A stretch of DNA of 64,000 bases from Legionella sp. (GCA_031291115.1 JARLJQ010000017.1:1-64000); one strand, 5' to 3'; counted from the first letter of the stretch, positions 46,337 through 55,717 are shown. The notes: generated by a model not told the origin, from the sequence alone. Translations and numbers: made by a program.

Positions 46337-46663
46337 TTATGCATGGCTCTCAATAAAAGCACTTAATTGAGACTTAGTCAGCAAGCCCATTTTAACCGCT
46401 TCAACCTGACCGTTTTTAAATAAGATTAACGTAGGAATACTCATTACACCAAATTTTGCTGGTGCTTGTGGGTTTTCATCGATGTTAATTTTTGCAAAAG
46501 TCACGTCAGCACCATGGCTGGCAGCTACTTCTTCTAATATAGGTGTTAACGCACGGCATGGACCACACCACTCAGCCCAGAAATCAACTAATACAGGCTT
46601 ATTTGAATTGATTACGTCTTGATCAAAGCTTAAGTCTGTTACCGTTTTAATATGATCACTCAT
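46337..46663 (-). CDS. trxA: Thioredoxin 1
   Basis: 108 residues. General protein disulphide reductase. Redox site WCGPC (Cys33 and Cys36), cis-Pro in SIPTLILFKNG, and the buried Asp near residue 27. Located just upstream of rho. Confidence 0.97.
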   Translation of the reverse strand: MSDHIKTVTDLSFDQDVINSNKPVLVDFWAEWCGPCRALTPILEEVAASHGADVTFAKINIDENPQAPAKFGVMSIPTLILFKNGQVEAVKMGLLTKSQLSAFIESHA

Positions 46664-46734
46664 TTTTATGTAAACCTCAGTTATTTAAAATTCTTTATGG
46701 GTCTGCTGCTAAGGGCAATAACCCTAAGTACCTA

Positions 46735-47463
46735 TTATAGATCACCACCCACAGCTTGCAACACACTCAAGACGGTAATTGCGGCAGTTTCGGTGCGTAA
46801 AATCCTTGGCCCCAAAGATAAAGGCTGAAATCCACGCTCAACGGCCAGACTAATTTCATCGTCACTTAAACCGCCTTCAGGGCCAATCAGCAAGGCAATA
46901 TCGGTTTGTCCAATAGCGTAATCACGCCAATTTTTATTACCCACTGGATGCAAAATTAATTTTAAAGCAGCAGGAGCATCGCTCAAATACTGCTCTAAAG
47001 TGAGCGGTTGATGCACTGTAGGCACCCAATTACGTCCAGATTGTTCGCAGGCCGCAATGACAATAGACTGCCATTGATGCAGTTTTTTGGCCATGCGCTC
47101 TTTATCCAGCTTTACTACACAGCGTGCCGTAATAATAGGCGTGATGCTGGTTACACCTAACTCGGCCGCCTTTTGCATCACCAATTCCATGCGCTCCCCT
47201 TTAGAAATGGCTTGCGCCAAATGCACGGTTAAGGGCGATTCTTTATTTGCATCCTTGACTGAATTAATAAGCACAACCACCTGCTTTTTTTTCACAAGCT
47301 CAATGGTTGCTTCAAATTCACGGTTATCGCCGCAAAATAATGTCAGTGGCTCACCTGCTTGCATGCGCAAAACCACACCAACATGTTGGCTTGCCTCGGG
47401 GGATAATTCCAGACTCTGGCCACAAGAATAGTCACCAGGTTGATAAATACGTATTGTTCTCAC
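46735..47463 (-). CDS. rsmE: 16S rRNA (uracil1498-N3)-methyltransferase RsmE
   Basis: 242 residues. SPOUT-class methyltransferase for U1498. N-terminal PUA-like domain (RTIRIYQPGDYSCGQ) and C-terminal knot with the SAM loops IGPEGGLSDDEI and SLGPRILRTETAAITVLS, plus KAAELGVTSITPIIT. Its upstream region holds copy 2 of the 142-bp palindromic element. Confidence 0.96.
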   Translation of the reverse strand: MRTIRIYQPGDYSCGQSLELSPEASQHVGVVLRMQAGEPLTLFCGDNREFEATIELVKKKQVVVLINSVKDANKESPLTVHLAQAISKGERMELVMQKAAELGVTSITPIITARCVVKLDKERMAKKLHQWQSIVIAACEQSGRNWVPTVHQPLTLEQYLSDAPAALKLILHPVGNKNWRDYAIGQTDIALLIGPEGGLSDDEISLAVERGFQPLSLGPRILRTETAAITVLSVLQAVGGDL

Positions 47464-47481
47464 GGTAATTTGCCTTTATTA

Positions 47482-47624
47482 AGGGTCTATTGATATTTCT
47501 ACTATCTTGGCCAAAATAGGCCGATTTTCTGTGCTCCGATGCTCACATACTAAGTGTATGCTGCGCTTCGGTGCTCGAAAATCAGCCTATTTCGGCTCAA
47601 GCTAGCGAAATGTCAACAGACCCT
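47482..47624. repeat. 142-bp palindromic element, copy 2
   Basis: 143 bp. Same ends (AGGGTCTATTGATATTTC and GAAATGTCAACAGACCCT) and interior as the copy at 19249. Better paired internally: GGCCGATTTTCTGTGCTCCG against TGCTCGAAAATCAGCCTA region. Lies between the divergent rsmE and fumC genes. Confidence 0.8.
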
Positions 47625-47706
47625 AGAATGGAACACTATAACAAAAATTACTTATTCCTGCCCTATGTGATAAAATTTTTAATTTTTAATTCAGGAACAA
47701 ACTACT

Positions 47707-49098
47707 ATGAATAAAACACGTATTGAATCTGATAGTATGGGCGAAATTGAGGTCCCAGCAAACAAATATTGGGGTGCGCAAACGGAGCGGTCGTTACATC
47801 ACTTTAATATCGGCAAAGACATTATGCCTCGTGAAGTCACACATGCTTTTGGTATCTTAAAAAAAGCCGCAGCACTAACAAACTTTGACTTAGGTAAACT
47901 GCCTAAAGACAAAACTGATTTAATCGTAAGCGCTGCAGATGAAGTCAGCAAAGGCTTACTAGATGAACACTTTCCTTTACACGTATGGCAAACTGGCAGT
48001 GGCACTCAGTCCAATATGAATGCCAATGAAGTAATCTCCAATCGCGCCATTGAATTAGCTAAAGGTGAGATGGGCAGTAAAGCACCTATTCATCCTAATG
48101 ATCATGTAAACATGTCACAATCTTCAAACGATACCTTCCCAACAGCCATGCATATTGCCGCAGCGATTGCTTTCAATGAAAAACTAATTCCTGCAGTAAG
48201 CAATTTACGTGATGCTTTAGTCGTCAAAATGATAGCCTTTAAAGACATCGTTAAAATTGGCCGTACGCATTTACAGGACGCGGTGCCAATTACTTTAGGT
48301 CAGGAATTTTCAGGCTATGTAGCGCAACTTGATGCCTGCATTAAACGTCTTAAAGAAGTATTGCCCGAGTTATATGAACTGGCAGCCGGTGGTACCGCTG
48401 TGGGTACAGGCTTAAATACCCACCCACAATTTGCTACTAAAGTAGCCGCGCACATTGCCCAAATCACTCAATTGCCTTTTGTAAGCGCTGAAAATAAATT
48501 TACTGCTTTAGCATCGCATGAGCCTTTAGTATTTGCTCATGGTGCCATGAAAACTCTAGCTTGTGCGCTCATGAAAATCGCCAATGACATCCGTTGGTTA
48601 GCCTCAGGCCCACGCTGTGGTATTGGTGAATTAATTATTCCCGAAAATGAGCCAGGTTCTTCTATTATGCCAGGAAAAGTCAACCCTACTCAATGTGAAG
48701 CCATGACTATGGTTTGTGCACAGGTTCTGGGTAATGACACGACCGTAGGTATTGCTGACAGTCAGGGGAATTTTGAACTGAATGTATTTAAGCCGGTAAT
48801 CATTTTCAACGTCTTGCATTCGCTTAATTTATTAACCGATACCTGTCGTTCATTCCAAGAGTTTTGTGCTGAAGGAATCGAAGCCAATCTGCCAGTGATT
48901 GATTATTACTTGCATCATTCTTTGATGTTAGTGACTGCATTGAACCAACATATAGGCTATGATAAAGCTGCAAAAATTGCAAAAACAGCGCATCATGATA
49001 ATTCTTCCTTACAGGAAGCTGCCGTAAAGCTTGGCTTTTTAACGGCGGAGCGTTTTGCAGAATTAGTAAAACCAGAAGAGATGATAGCACCGCAATAA
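47707..49098 (+). CDS. fumC: Fumarate hydratase class II (FumC)
   Basis: 463 residues. Iron-independent fumarase of the TCA cycle. Superfamily signature [12 protein letters not shown]-terminal [21 protein letters not shown], and [52 protein letters not shown]. Shine-Dalgarno AGGAAC precedes the ATG. Confidence 0.98.
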   Translation: MNKTRIESDSMGEIEVPANKYWGAQTERSLHHFNIGKDIMPREVTHAFGILKKAAALTNFDLGKLPKDKTDLIVSAADEVSKGLLDEHFPLHVWQTGSGTQSNMNANEVISNRAIELAKGEMGSKAPIHPNDHVNMSQSSNDTFPTAMHIAAAIAFNEKLIPAVSNLRDALVVKMIAFKDIVKIGRTHLQDAVPITLGQEFSGYVAQLDACIKRLKEVLPELYELAAGGTAVGTGLNTHPQFATKVAAHIAQITQLPFVSAENKFTALASHEPLVFAHGAMKTLACALMKIANDIRWLASGPRCGIGELIIPENEPGSSIMPGKVNPTQCEAMTMVCAQVLGNDTTVGIADSQGNFELNVFKPVIIFNVLHSLNLLTDTCRSFQEFCAEGIEANLPVIDYYLHHSLMLVTALNQHIGYDKAAKIAKTAHHDNSSLQEAAVKLGFLTAERFAELVKPEEMIAPQ

Positions 49099-49131
49099 GC
49101 AAAGAGCCTAAAGTAGTCCGGGTATATAAAT

Positions 49132-49159
49132 GTTGGGGCATTGTGTGCGATGCCCCAAC
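49132..49159. terminator. Hairpin between convergent fumC and poxB-like genes
   Basis: GTTGGGGCAT (49132-49141) and ATGCCCCAAC (49150-49159) form a perfect 10-bp stem with an 8-nt loop. No strong T-run on either side. Probably a shared transcription end. Confidence 0.5.
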
Positions 49160-49175
49160 AACGGAACAGATTGTC

Positions 49176-50903
49176 CTACTCAGAACGCCATAAATTAGTC
49201 TTCATCAAATCAAGTACCGCATCACCCTGGCCGTTGATAATCGCCTTCATCATATACAAACTTAAGCCTTTTACTTGCTCCATTGCTATCGTTGGCGGGA
49301 TAATCAATTCATTACGATGGACGGCTACATCAATAATCACCGGCCCTTCATGAGCAAAGGCTTGATGTAGATCGTCCATCAGCGTTGAGGCGCTATTTAC
49401 TCTGATTCCTTTAATACCAACTGACTCAGCTAAGGCTGCAAAATTAGGATTCTTTAACGTAGTTGCATAATCCAACATCCCTGCAGCATGCATTTCCATT
49501 TCAACAAAACCCAAAGCGCCGTTATTAAAAATAACTACTTTAACTGGTAAATTATGTTGTACCAAAGTTAAGACATCGCCCATGAGCATGGAAAAACCAC
49601 CATCACCGCAGAGAGCCACCACCTGACGCTTAGGATAAGCACTTTGCGCACCAATTGCCTGTGACAATGCATTAGCCATGGAGCCATGGTTAAACGAGCC
49701 TAATAAACGACGTTGGCCGTTCATCGTTAAATAGCGTGCCGCCCACACACTAGGCGTACCCACATCGGCACTAAATACAGTATCTTCATCAGCTATTTCA
49801 CTAATACATTGCGCTAAATATTGTGGATGCAAAGGCTTATTATCTGCTGTTTTAGTTGCTAAAGCATCCAGCCCTTTACGTGCCTTTTGGTAATGGCTAC
49901 GGGCTTTATCTAAATGACTGCTGTCTTGCTTGGTGTTAAGCAAAGTCATTAGAGCTTTCAAAGTACAAGCTACATCACCCACGGCACCTACATCCAAATC
50001 AACACGCTTGCCTAATTGCTCGCCATGCAAATCAATTTGAATAATCTGTGCTTTAGAAGGATAAAATTGGCGGTAAGGAAAGCTCGTGCCTAATAAAAGT
50101 AAGGTATCACAAGCTTCCATAGCGTAATAACCTGACGAAAAACCAATAAATCCCGTCATGCCTACATCATAAGGATTATTAGGCTCAATAAAGGGTTTTC
50201 CTCTTAAAGTATGCACCACTGGTGCTTGTAAAATATGACAGAGCTGCATCAATTCATCATGTGCTCCCGCTGCGCCAATACCGCAAAACACCGTAACATT
50301 TTTAGCCGCATTTAAACGTGTTGCAATATCTTTTAAAACAGATACGGGCGGCACTACTTCAGGAGGTATAAATGGTGCGTGTTCTTTGCTTGCCAAATAA
50401 CGCGCCTGCTGTAAAGCAACGTCTCCTGAGATAACCAATACCGCAACACCAGATTTTGCTTTAGCAGCTTGCATGGCCATGTTCAAAAGTCTGGGCATTT
50501 GTTCTGCACTCGTTACCACTTCACAAAAACAACTGCACTCTTTAAATAAAATATTAGGGTGTGTTTCCTGAAAATAATCCCCGCCGACTTCAGGGCTTGG
50601 GATGTGGGCCGCAATCGCTAAGACAGGTGCGCCACTGCGATGGCAGTCATAAAGACCATTAATCAGATGCAAATTACCTGGACCACAACTTCCTGCACAA
50701 ACCGCTAATTCACCCGTTAATTGCGCTTGCGCGCCGGCAGCAAAAGCCGCTGCTTCCTCGTGGCGTACGTGCACCCACTCAATGTTTTTATATTTTTGTA
50801 GCGCATTTGTAATTCCATTTAAAGAATCACCTACTATGCCATAGATACGCTGTATTCCAGCCTTGTTTAAGGTCTCGACAAACACTTCTGCTACATTAGC
50901 CAT
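49176..50903 (-). CDS. poxB: Thiamine-diphosphate-dependent enzyme, pyruvate dehydrogenase (quinone)/PoxB-like
   Basis: 575 residues from ATG 50903, where GGGAG precedes; the longer reading to 50999 begins with unrelated residues. Three ThDP domains: N-terminal RIYGIVGDSLNGITNAL and the catalytic Glu in VRHEEAAAFAAGAQAQ; middle FAD-type domain; C-terminal ThDP motif GDGGFSMLMGDVLTLVQHNLP then VVIFNNGALGF. The tail (VKGLSLYMMKAIINGQGDAVLDL) resembles the PoxB membrane-binding end. PoxB oxidises pyruvate to acetate and CO2, passing electrons to ubiquinone. Related enzymes (acetolactate synthase) are less likely given NGLYDCHRSGAPVL. Confidence 0.9.
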   Translation of the reverse strand: MANVAEVFVETLNKAGIQRIYGIVGDSLNGITNALQKYKNIEWVHVRHEEAAAFAAGAQAQLTGELAVCAGSCGPGNLHLINGLYDCHRSGAPVLAIAAHIPSPEVGGDYFQETHPNILFKECSCFCEVVTSAEQMPRLLNMAMQAAKAKSGVAVLVISGDVALQQARYLASKEHAPFIPPEVVPPVSVLKDIATRLNAAKNVTVFCGIGAAGAHDELMQLCHILQAPVVHTLRGKPFIEPNNPYDVGMTGFIGFSSGYYAMEACDTLLLLGTSFPYRQFYPSKAQIIQIDLHGEQLGKRVDLDVGAVGDVACTLKALMTLLNTKQDSSHLDKARSHYQKARKGLDALATKTADNKPLHPQYLAQCISEIADEDTVFSADVGTPSVWAARYLTMNGQRRLLGSFNHGSMANALSQAIGAQSAYPKRQVVALCGDGGFSMLMGDVLTLVQHNLPVKVVIFNNGALGFVEMEMHAAGMLDYATTLKNPNFAALAESVGIKGIRVNSASTLMDDLHQAFAHEGPVIIDVAVHRNELIIPPTIAMEQVKGLSLYMMKAIINGQGDAVLDLMKTNLWRSE

Positions 50904-50983
50904 TAGATACTCCCTGTAAAGGTCTACTTCCATTTTAGTACAGGCACAGGACATTACAAACAAAGAACGGCTTGAGGAGAAAG

Positions 50984-51010
50984 CCCCTCTCTTTTTCAAG
51001 AAGAGAGGGG
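50984..51010. terminator. Hairpin after the lipoprotein gene
   Basis: CCCCTCTCTT (50984-50993) and AAGAGAGGGG (51001-51010), 7-nt loop. It lies 6 bp after the lipoprotein stop on the minus strand. The T-run (TTTTATTT) is on the plus-strand side, so on the minus strand it is a hairpin followed only by CTTTCTCC. Confidence 0.6.
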
Positions 51011-51016
51011 TTTTAT

Positions 51017-51277
51017 TTATTGAATTACTGGAAGTTGTGGTGCTGCTTTACGAACTGGTCCAGGTGTTGCTTGTTGTGTAGGATCTTTAGAAGCATAAGT
51101 TTTTTGTACTGGTTTATGCTTTGGCTTGTTAGCCACTACTTTTTGTTGTGTGTTTTGCGTTGGTTCATAATGAGAATTCACATGCTCAGAACGACCCATG
51201 TCCATCATGCTGCAAGAGGCCAAACCCAGAGTGACAACCAAACCCAAAAACAATTTAGACGACTTATTATTTATCAT
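51017..51277 (-). CDS. Small lipoprotein
   Basis: 86 residues from ATG 51277 (GGAGC upstream). Signal with lipobox LASC (KLFLGLVVTLGLASCSMMDM). The rest is a disordered Gln/Pro/Lys/Thr-rich tail (VVANKPKHKPVQKTYASKD). No domain recognised. Single gene. Confidence 0.75.
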   Translation of the reverse strand: MINNKSSKLFLGLVVTLGLASCSMMDMGRSEHVNSHYEPTQNTQQKVVANKPKHKPVQKTYASKDPTQQATPGPVRKAAPQLPVIQ

Positions 51278-51379
51278 AATGTGCTCCATGCATCAGTTAT
51301 TAACTTACTAAATATAAAGTAAAAAAGCGAAAACCTCCACTTATTAAATAAGAAGATTTGATCTTTGTAATTTCAGTTA

Positions 51380-51407
51380 TTGTTTTTTCAAGCAACCTCC
51401 CTATAAT
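51380..51407 (+). promoter_or_regulatory. Likely promoter of the cystathionine beta-synthase-like gene
   Basis: TTGTTT (51380-51385), 16 bp, TATAAT (51402-51407). Lies 38 bp before the ATG at 51446, with a Shine-Dalgarno AAAGGGA between. Confidence 0.55.
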
Positions 51408-51445
51408 CGAACAGGTTCACCATAATTAATAAAGGGATTTCCACC

Positions 51446-52396
51446 ATGATTTATCCGAATATACTCGCCACAATTGGCCAAACTCCCGTTGTAAAAATTA
51501 ATCGTTTAGGTCATGGGCTTGAATGCTGCCTTTATGCAAAATGTGAGTTCTTCAATCCGGGTGGTTCGGTTAAAGACAGAATTGGTTATGAAATGGTGGT
51601 TAATGCCGAGCGCGACGGGCACATTAAACCAGGATTTACTTTGATTGAACCCACTTCAGGTAATACAGGCATAGGAATTGCCTTAGCAGGTGCTGTATTA
51701 GGTTATAAAGTCGTTATCACCATGCCGGAAAAAATGAGTCAGGAAAAACAATCCGTACTGGAACGTCTGGGCGCAATAATTTATCGTACACCAACAGAAG
51801 CCGCATTTGATTCGCCAGAAAGCCATATTTCGCTGGCAAAACGATTACAAGCGGAGACACCCAACTCTTATATTCTTGATCAATACGCTAATCCTAATAA
51901 TCCTAATGCACACTACCGCGGTACCGCTCAGGAAATTATTGATGATTTTGGTAAAGAGTTACATATGGTGGTTGTAGGTGTGGGCACCGGTGGCACCATT
52001 ACGGGTATTGCCAAACGCCTGAAAGAATATAATCCTGAGATTAAAATTATTGGCGTTGATCCAGAGGGATCCATTTTAGGTGGCGGCAGAGAAATTAAAT
52101 CATATGAAGTTGAAGGAATAGGCTATGATTTCTTTCCTGAAGTTTTAAACAATAAATTAATAGATGCTTATGTTAAAACTAATGATAAAAATTCATTTCA
52201 GATGGCAAGAGAATTAATTAAAGAAGAAGGTTTATTAGTTGGCGGATCTTCCGGAGCCGCAATGTGGGGTGCTTTACAAGCAGCTAAATCCTTAAGTAAA
52301 GGACAAAAATGCCTGGTTATTTTGCCTGATTCCATTCGTAATTACATGTCTAAATTCCCAGTGGATGCTTGGATGAAAGCACGCGGTTTTCTTTAG
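51446..52396 (+). CDS. PLP-dependent cystathionine beta-synthase/cysteine synthase-like
   Basis: 316 residues. Fold-type II PLP enzyme. PLP Lys in [25 protein letters not shown] phosphate/substrate loop, [15 protein letters not shown], and [11 protein letters not shown] near the C-terminus. [14 protein letters not shown] and [11 protein letters not shown] are typical of cystathionine beta-synthase catalytic cores rather than O-acetylserine sulfhydrylases. No C-terminal CBS regulatory domain is present. Family-level call is certain; the exact substrate (homocysteine vs. sulfide) is inference. Confidence 0.85.
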   Translation: MIYPNILATIGQTPVVKINRLGHGLECCLYAKCEFFNPGGSVKDRIGYEMVVNAERDGHIKPGFTLIEPTSGNTGIGIALAGAVLGYKVVITMPEKMSQEKQSVLERLGAIIYRTPTEAAFDSPESHISLAKRLQAETPNSYILDQYANPNNPNAHYRGTAQEIIDDFGKELHMVVVGVGTGGTITGIAKRLKEYNPEIKIIGVDPEGSILGGGREIKSYEVEGIGYDFFPEVLNNKLIDAYVKTNDKNSFQMARELIKEEGLLVGGSSGAAMWGALQAAKSLSKGQKCLVILPDSIRNYMSKFPVDAWMKARGFL

Positions 52397-52407
52397 ACTG
52401 ATTGCAC

Positions 52408-52490
52408 CGTCATCCAGAGCGAAGCGAAGGACCTCCCATCAAAGGCATTGAGCCATATTCAGGAGGTCCTTCGCTTCGCTCTGGATGACG
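52408..52490. repeat. Main palindromic repeat family, copy G
   Basis: Arms CGTCATCCAGAGCGAAGCGA and TCGCTTCGCTCTGGATGACG are perfectly paired. Centre AAAGGCATTGAGCCATATTC. Lies 12 bp after the preceding stop and 26 bp before the next stop, between convergent genes. Confidence 0.88.
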
Positions 52491-52515
52491 TAGTTGTTTT
52501 ATAACGGCGGTTTTT

Positions 52516-53547
52516 TTAAGCCCCTGGAGCGGCGTCTATTCGGCTATAAAGCGCGTCAGACTCGATAAGTCCCGCAGCAGCCCAACTGGCTAAAGCACCG
52601 ACTCGTGATTCCACAATCGCCTTCTCTGAAGCAACAGGTACTCCGGCAATCATGGGTTGCTTGGCTTGAGCTAACTTCATGATAAATGACGCATCTTCAG
52701 CAGGTAGCAGAGCAATATAATGATCTCTTACTTGAACACTGGATAGTTCACCCGCATTAACCATACTTAATAATGCCGTACGATGGTGTTCGTAATCATG
52801 CAACAAAGTAGCATTATTCTCTTTGATTAGAGCAATAGTCTCTGCCAAAGTTCCTTCATGCTCTCTTGCGTTTTCAACCGGTTGTGGGCCAGTTATTGCC
52901 AATTGGCCGACTGAATCAAAATCTTTTTTGCACTTTACACCAGGAAAGTATACATAACTTTCTGCAGCAGCTGCATCATGTTGTACCTGAATCACTAACG
53001 CTGGATTAAGTGATTTGCTAGCCCCCATATAAAGCACACGCTTACCTAATTCTTTATCAAGCTCTTTATACGTTAAAGCAATAGTTAAATCTAAAGTCTT
53101 TGCCAAAGCAGCTAGCGCAATTGCTGGCAATACTGTCTTTGGATCACGTAAATATCCTTTGGGAGTTTCCGTTGATAAGCCATCGAAAATTTCACGATAC
53201 TCTAAAGGATCCGCCAACAGCTCATCAATCGTTAATTGCAGCAAGACATAAGCCATGCATTCCACCACTTTGGATTTATGTGAGTTGGTGCACAACATCT
53301 GCATGCGATCGGCCAAACGCAGATAGCTTTGATTACTAATGTATCTGGGGAAATATTGATAAAAACGCTCTAATATTTTTTTTAAGGTCACATCATTAAC
53401 ACGAGGAGTCAGCGACATATAGTCGATTAAAGCTACAGCTGTTGCATGAAATAACTCACCGCCCGCATCAATAAGATCGTAAACTGCCCCTTGTTTACCT
53501 TGCACTTGCTTTGGAAGGGCTCTATTGCTAAAAAAACCTGTTGCCAT
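52516..53547 (-). CDS. OTU-like protein lacking the expected catalytic Cys; candidate effector
   Basis: 343 residues, no signal peptide or membrane helix. Residues 27-40 (DAGGELFHATAVAL) align in pattern to the OTU deubiquitinase loop (Asp-Gly-x-Cys-Leu-Phe-x-Ala), but Glu31 sits where the nucleophilic Cys should be. About 100 residues on, GYLRDPKTVLPAIALAALAK and LDLTIALTYKEL match the usual Trp-Gly-x-Leu-Glu-Leu-x-Ala-Leu strand/helix, and the end of the fold is LVIQVQHD..SYVYFP with no clear His-Tyr. The C-terminal third is helical. It ends in DAAPGA, the same six residues that end the coiled-coil protein at 40659. The OTU reading is tentative. Legionella has many OTU-type effectors (Lot family). 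Confidence 0.4.
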   Translation of the reverse strand: MATGFFSNRALPKQVQGKQGAVYDLIDAGGELFHATAVALIDYMSLTPRVNDVTLKKILERFYQYFPRYISNQSYLRLADRMQMLCTNSHKSKVVECMAYVLLQLTIDELLADPLEYREIFDGLSTETPKGYLRDPKTVLPAIALAALAKTLDLTIALTYKELDKELGKRVLYMGASKSLNPALVIQVQHDAAAAESYVYFPGVKCKKDFDSVGQLAITGPQPVENAREHEGTLAETIALIKENNATLLHDYEHHRTALLSMVNAGELSSVQVRDHYIALLPAEDASFIMKLAQAKQPMIAGVPVASEKAIVESRVGALASWAAAGLIESDALYSRIDAAPGA

Positions 53548-53934
53548 AACGCGCCCCTACTCTCTTTTATATAGCCTCATTCTAATGAAGCTAAATTAAG
53601 GAAATATTAACAAATAACTTATTTTGCCTATATATCAATCATTAGTGACAAAATAAAGTTACTACGGCAAAATATTTGGTATATCCCTAATTCTAGTACA
53701 CTAATTCATTAATTTTTTATTATATGCGCAAAATTCATTCTTATTTGCAGCAAGACCGCGCTACGCAGCGATAAAGCGCAAAAGAAGATGAACATAAAAT
53801 TTCTTCTACGGGGCATCAAATTCATTTTTTTAATAAACAAGTAAAAAAACCATTGCCTTCAGAATAAATCCAGATATTATAAATCCCTGCAGCATGTTAA
53901 AGTAATTAATTATCAATGTGATAAGGACGTCAAA
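53548..53934. other. AT-rich divergent intergenic region, no gene seen
   Basis: 387 bp between the OTU-like gene and the methyltransferase gene. Apart from a small GC-rich patch near 53757-53780 (CGCGCTACGCAGCG) nothing was recognised. Both promoters presumably lie here. Confidence 0.45.
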
Positions 53935-54672
53935 TTGATCAACTCGATACCTAGTGCGTTTTATTTAGTACCATTAATGTTTTTGTTATTTCTTTCATTA
54001 CATCAGGAAAGAAAAAAATCTCAAATTAAACAGTGGCAAAAATCCTTGAACCTGCCGGAGCATGCAGGGGTTTTTCAGCAACTATATCAAAACACCAATG
54101 GGTTCCTGCTGTCGCAACAAGCGCGGCAAAAGCATGATGCATTAGATTATGTTTATGGAGAAATTGAGTTTTTACCCTTTACCGCACTTTTATCATTGGC
54201 AAAACCAGACCATGAAACGGTATTTTATGATTTAGGATCTGGAACCGGTAAAGCCGTATTAGCTTGTGCCATGGTCTATCCAGTGCGTCAAAGTGTTGGC
54301 GTTGAATTACTTCCAGAGTTACATCATGAGGCCTGCCAAAAGATGCAACAACTGGAAATAATTAAAAACTACGACAAAACCGCAAAAAAAATTGACTTCA
54401 TTTTAGGTGATTTTCTTGAAGTCGATTTAAATAATGCAACAATTATTTTTATTAATTCAACTTCCATCTTTAATCCCACATGGGAAAAGCTGTGTTCGCG
54501 GCTGGATAATTTGACGCAGGTCAAAACCATCATCACCACGAGCAAAGCCTTACTCTCTAAGGATTTCACCGTAGTAATACGCACTCAAGTTCAGATGAGC
54601 TGGGGTGTTGTTCTTGTCTTTTTACATGCCAGAAAAAGAACAATTACTAACTGTCTTGAAAACATTGAATAA
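53935..54672 (+). CDS. DOT1-like SAM-dependent methyltransferase with N-terminal membrane anchor
   Basis: 245 residues. TTG start 53935 with AAGGA 8 nt upstream; ATG 53977 would cut into the hydrophobic N-terminus. Residues 5-22 ([18 protein letters not shown]) look like a membrane anchor. Class I SAM fold: [18 protein letters not shown] (motif I), [17 protein letters not shown] (acidic post-I), [10 protein letters not shown], and [20 protein letters not shown], the counterpart of the DOT1 Asn-Asn-Phe segment after motif II. Residues about 75-200 thus follow the Dot1 order. Bacterial DOT1-like proteins are known but their substrates are mostly not; a host histone target is only a possibility. 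Single gene, AT-rich promoter region upstream. Confidence 0.7.
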   Translation: MINSIPSAFYLVPLMFLLFLSLHQERKKSQIKQWQKSLNLPEHAGVFQQLYQNTNGFLLSQQARQKHDALDYVYGEIEFLPFTALLSLAKPDHETVFYDLGSGTGKAVLACAMVYPVRQSVGVELLPELHHEACQKMQQLEIIKNYDKTAKKIDFILGDFLEVDLNNATIIFINSTSIFNPTWEKLCSRLDNLTQVKTIITTSKALLSKDFTVVIRTQVQMSWGVVLVFLHARKRTITNCLENIE

Positions 54673-54770
54673 TTTTTTACCCGTTCTATACTTATAAAAC
54701 AGGGATCATTGTCAGCACCTATTTTGTACCAGGAGCAGACTATGAATTGGTCGGACAACAAGAGGTGGGT

Positions 54771-55082
54771 ATGATTAAATCGGAGCTCATAGAACACATA
54801 GCTGCTCGAATGACGCATCTTTCTGAAAAGCAAGTAGCTGATGGGATTAATAGGATATTAGAGTTAATGAGTGACGCACTCATTAAAAATCAAAGGATTG
54901 AAATTCGTGGCTTTGGAAGCTTTTCTCTTCATTACCGACCGCCCCGTAATGCACACAATCCAAAAACCGGAGAAAAAGTGGTGACCAAGGCAAAATACAG
55001 CCCTCACTTTAAACCCGGCAAGGAACTCCGTGAACGCGTTGATACATCACGCGCTCATTATGAGCTTTCGGACGAGGATTAA
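54771..55082 (+). CDS. ihfB: Integration host factor subunit beta
   Basis: 103 residues from ATG 54771, with GAGGTG upstream. HU/IHF fold: [13 protein letters not shown]-terminus, [30 protein letters not shown]-binding arm with the intercalating Pro, and [12 protein letters not shown]. Closest to IHF beta by the Ser-Leu-His-Tyr-Arg and Pro-Arg-Asn-x-x-Asn-Pro motifs. Bends DNA with the alpha subunit. The usual neighbour rpsA is absent; it lies after a methyltransferase gene. Confidence 0.95.
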   Translation: MIKSELIEHIAARMTHLSEKQVADGINRILELMSDALIKNQRIEIRGFGSFSLHYRPPRNAHNPKTGEKVVTKAKYSPHFKPGKELRERVDTSRAHYELSDED

Positions 55083-55098
55083 TATTCTTTTTTCATGA

Positions 55099-55141
55099 CC
55101 ATTATCCGAGCTGCAACCAAACGCATGCGCTCAGATAATGG
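55099..55141. terminator. Hairpin between convergent ihfB and dcd
   Basis: CCATTATCCGAGC (55099-55111) pairs with GCTCAGATAATGG (55129-55141) with one mismatch. No T-run. Lies 17 bp after the ihfB stop. Confidence 0.4.
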
Positions 55142-55150
55142 CTCTGAATA

Positions 55151-55717
55151 TTAGGTACGTGGCAAAGTAACACCCGTTTGTCCCTGGTATTTACCAGCAC
55201 GATCACGGTATGAAACGGCACATACTTCATCAGCTTCTAAAAATATCATTTGCGCCACGCCTTCATGCGCATATATTTTGGCAGGAAGTGTCGTCGTATT
55301 TGAAAATTCCAAAGTCACATGACCTTCCCATTCAGGCTCTAAAGGCGTCACATTCACAATAATGCCACAACGCGCGTAAGTAGATTTGCCAAGACAAATA
55401 GTCAATACATTACGTGGGATGCGAAAATACTCTACTGTTCTTGCCAAAGCAAACGAATTGGGTGGAATAATACATACATCAGATTGCACGTCCACAAAGC
55501 TGTTTTCATCAAAAGATTTGGGATCCACAATTGCAGAATTAATATTAGTGAAAATCTTAAATTCATTTGAGCAACGCACATCGTATCCGTAACTGGATAC
55601 GCCATAAGAAATAATACGTCCTTTTTCATTTTCACGAATCTGACCTGATTCAAAGGGAGAAATCATTCCCTGTTCCAAGGCCATTTTCTCTATCCATCTA
55701 TCTGATTTAATCGACAC
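55151..55717 (-). CDS. dcd: dCTP deaminase
   Basis: 188 residues, the usual length. Deaminates dCTP to dUTP. Trimeric beta-fold with [15 protein letters not shown], the catalytic Ser-Arg-x-Gly-like and Glu region in [32 protein letters not shown], and AQMIFLEAD. Start [18 protein letters not shown] is typical. Divergent from the propeller gene. Confidence 0.97.
   Translation of the reverse strand: MSIKSDRWIEKMALEQGMISPFESGQIRENEKGRIISYGVSSYGYDVRCSNEFKIFTNINSAIVDPKSFDENSFVDVQSDVCIIPPNSFALARTVEYFRIPRNVLTICLGKSTYARCGIIVNVTPLEPEWEGHVTLEFSNTTTLPAKIYAHEGVAQMIFLEADEVCAVSYRDRAGKYQGQTGVTLPRT

Noticed and set aside
49176-50999. Longer PoxB reading from 50999
   Set aside because: The extra 32 residues are not family-like and the internal ATG at 50903 has a good Shine-Dalgarno.
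54771-55082. HU rather than IHF beta
   Set aside because: The arm sequence with [16 protein letters not shown] and the HFKPGKELR end fits IHF beta better.
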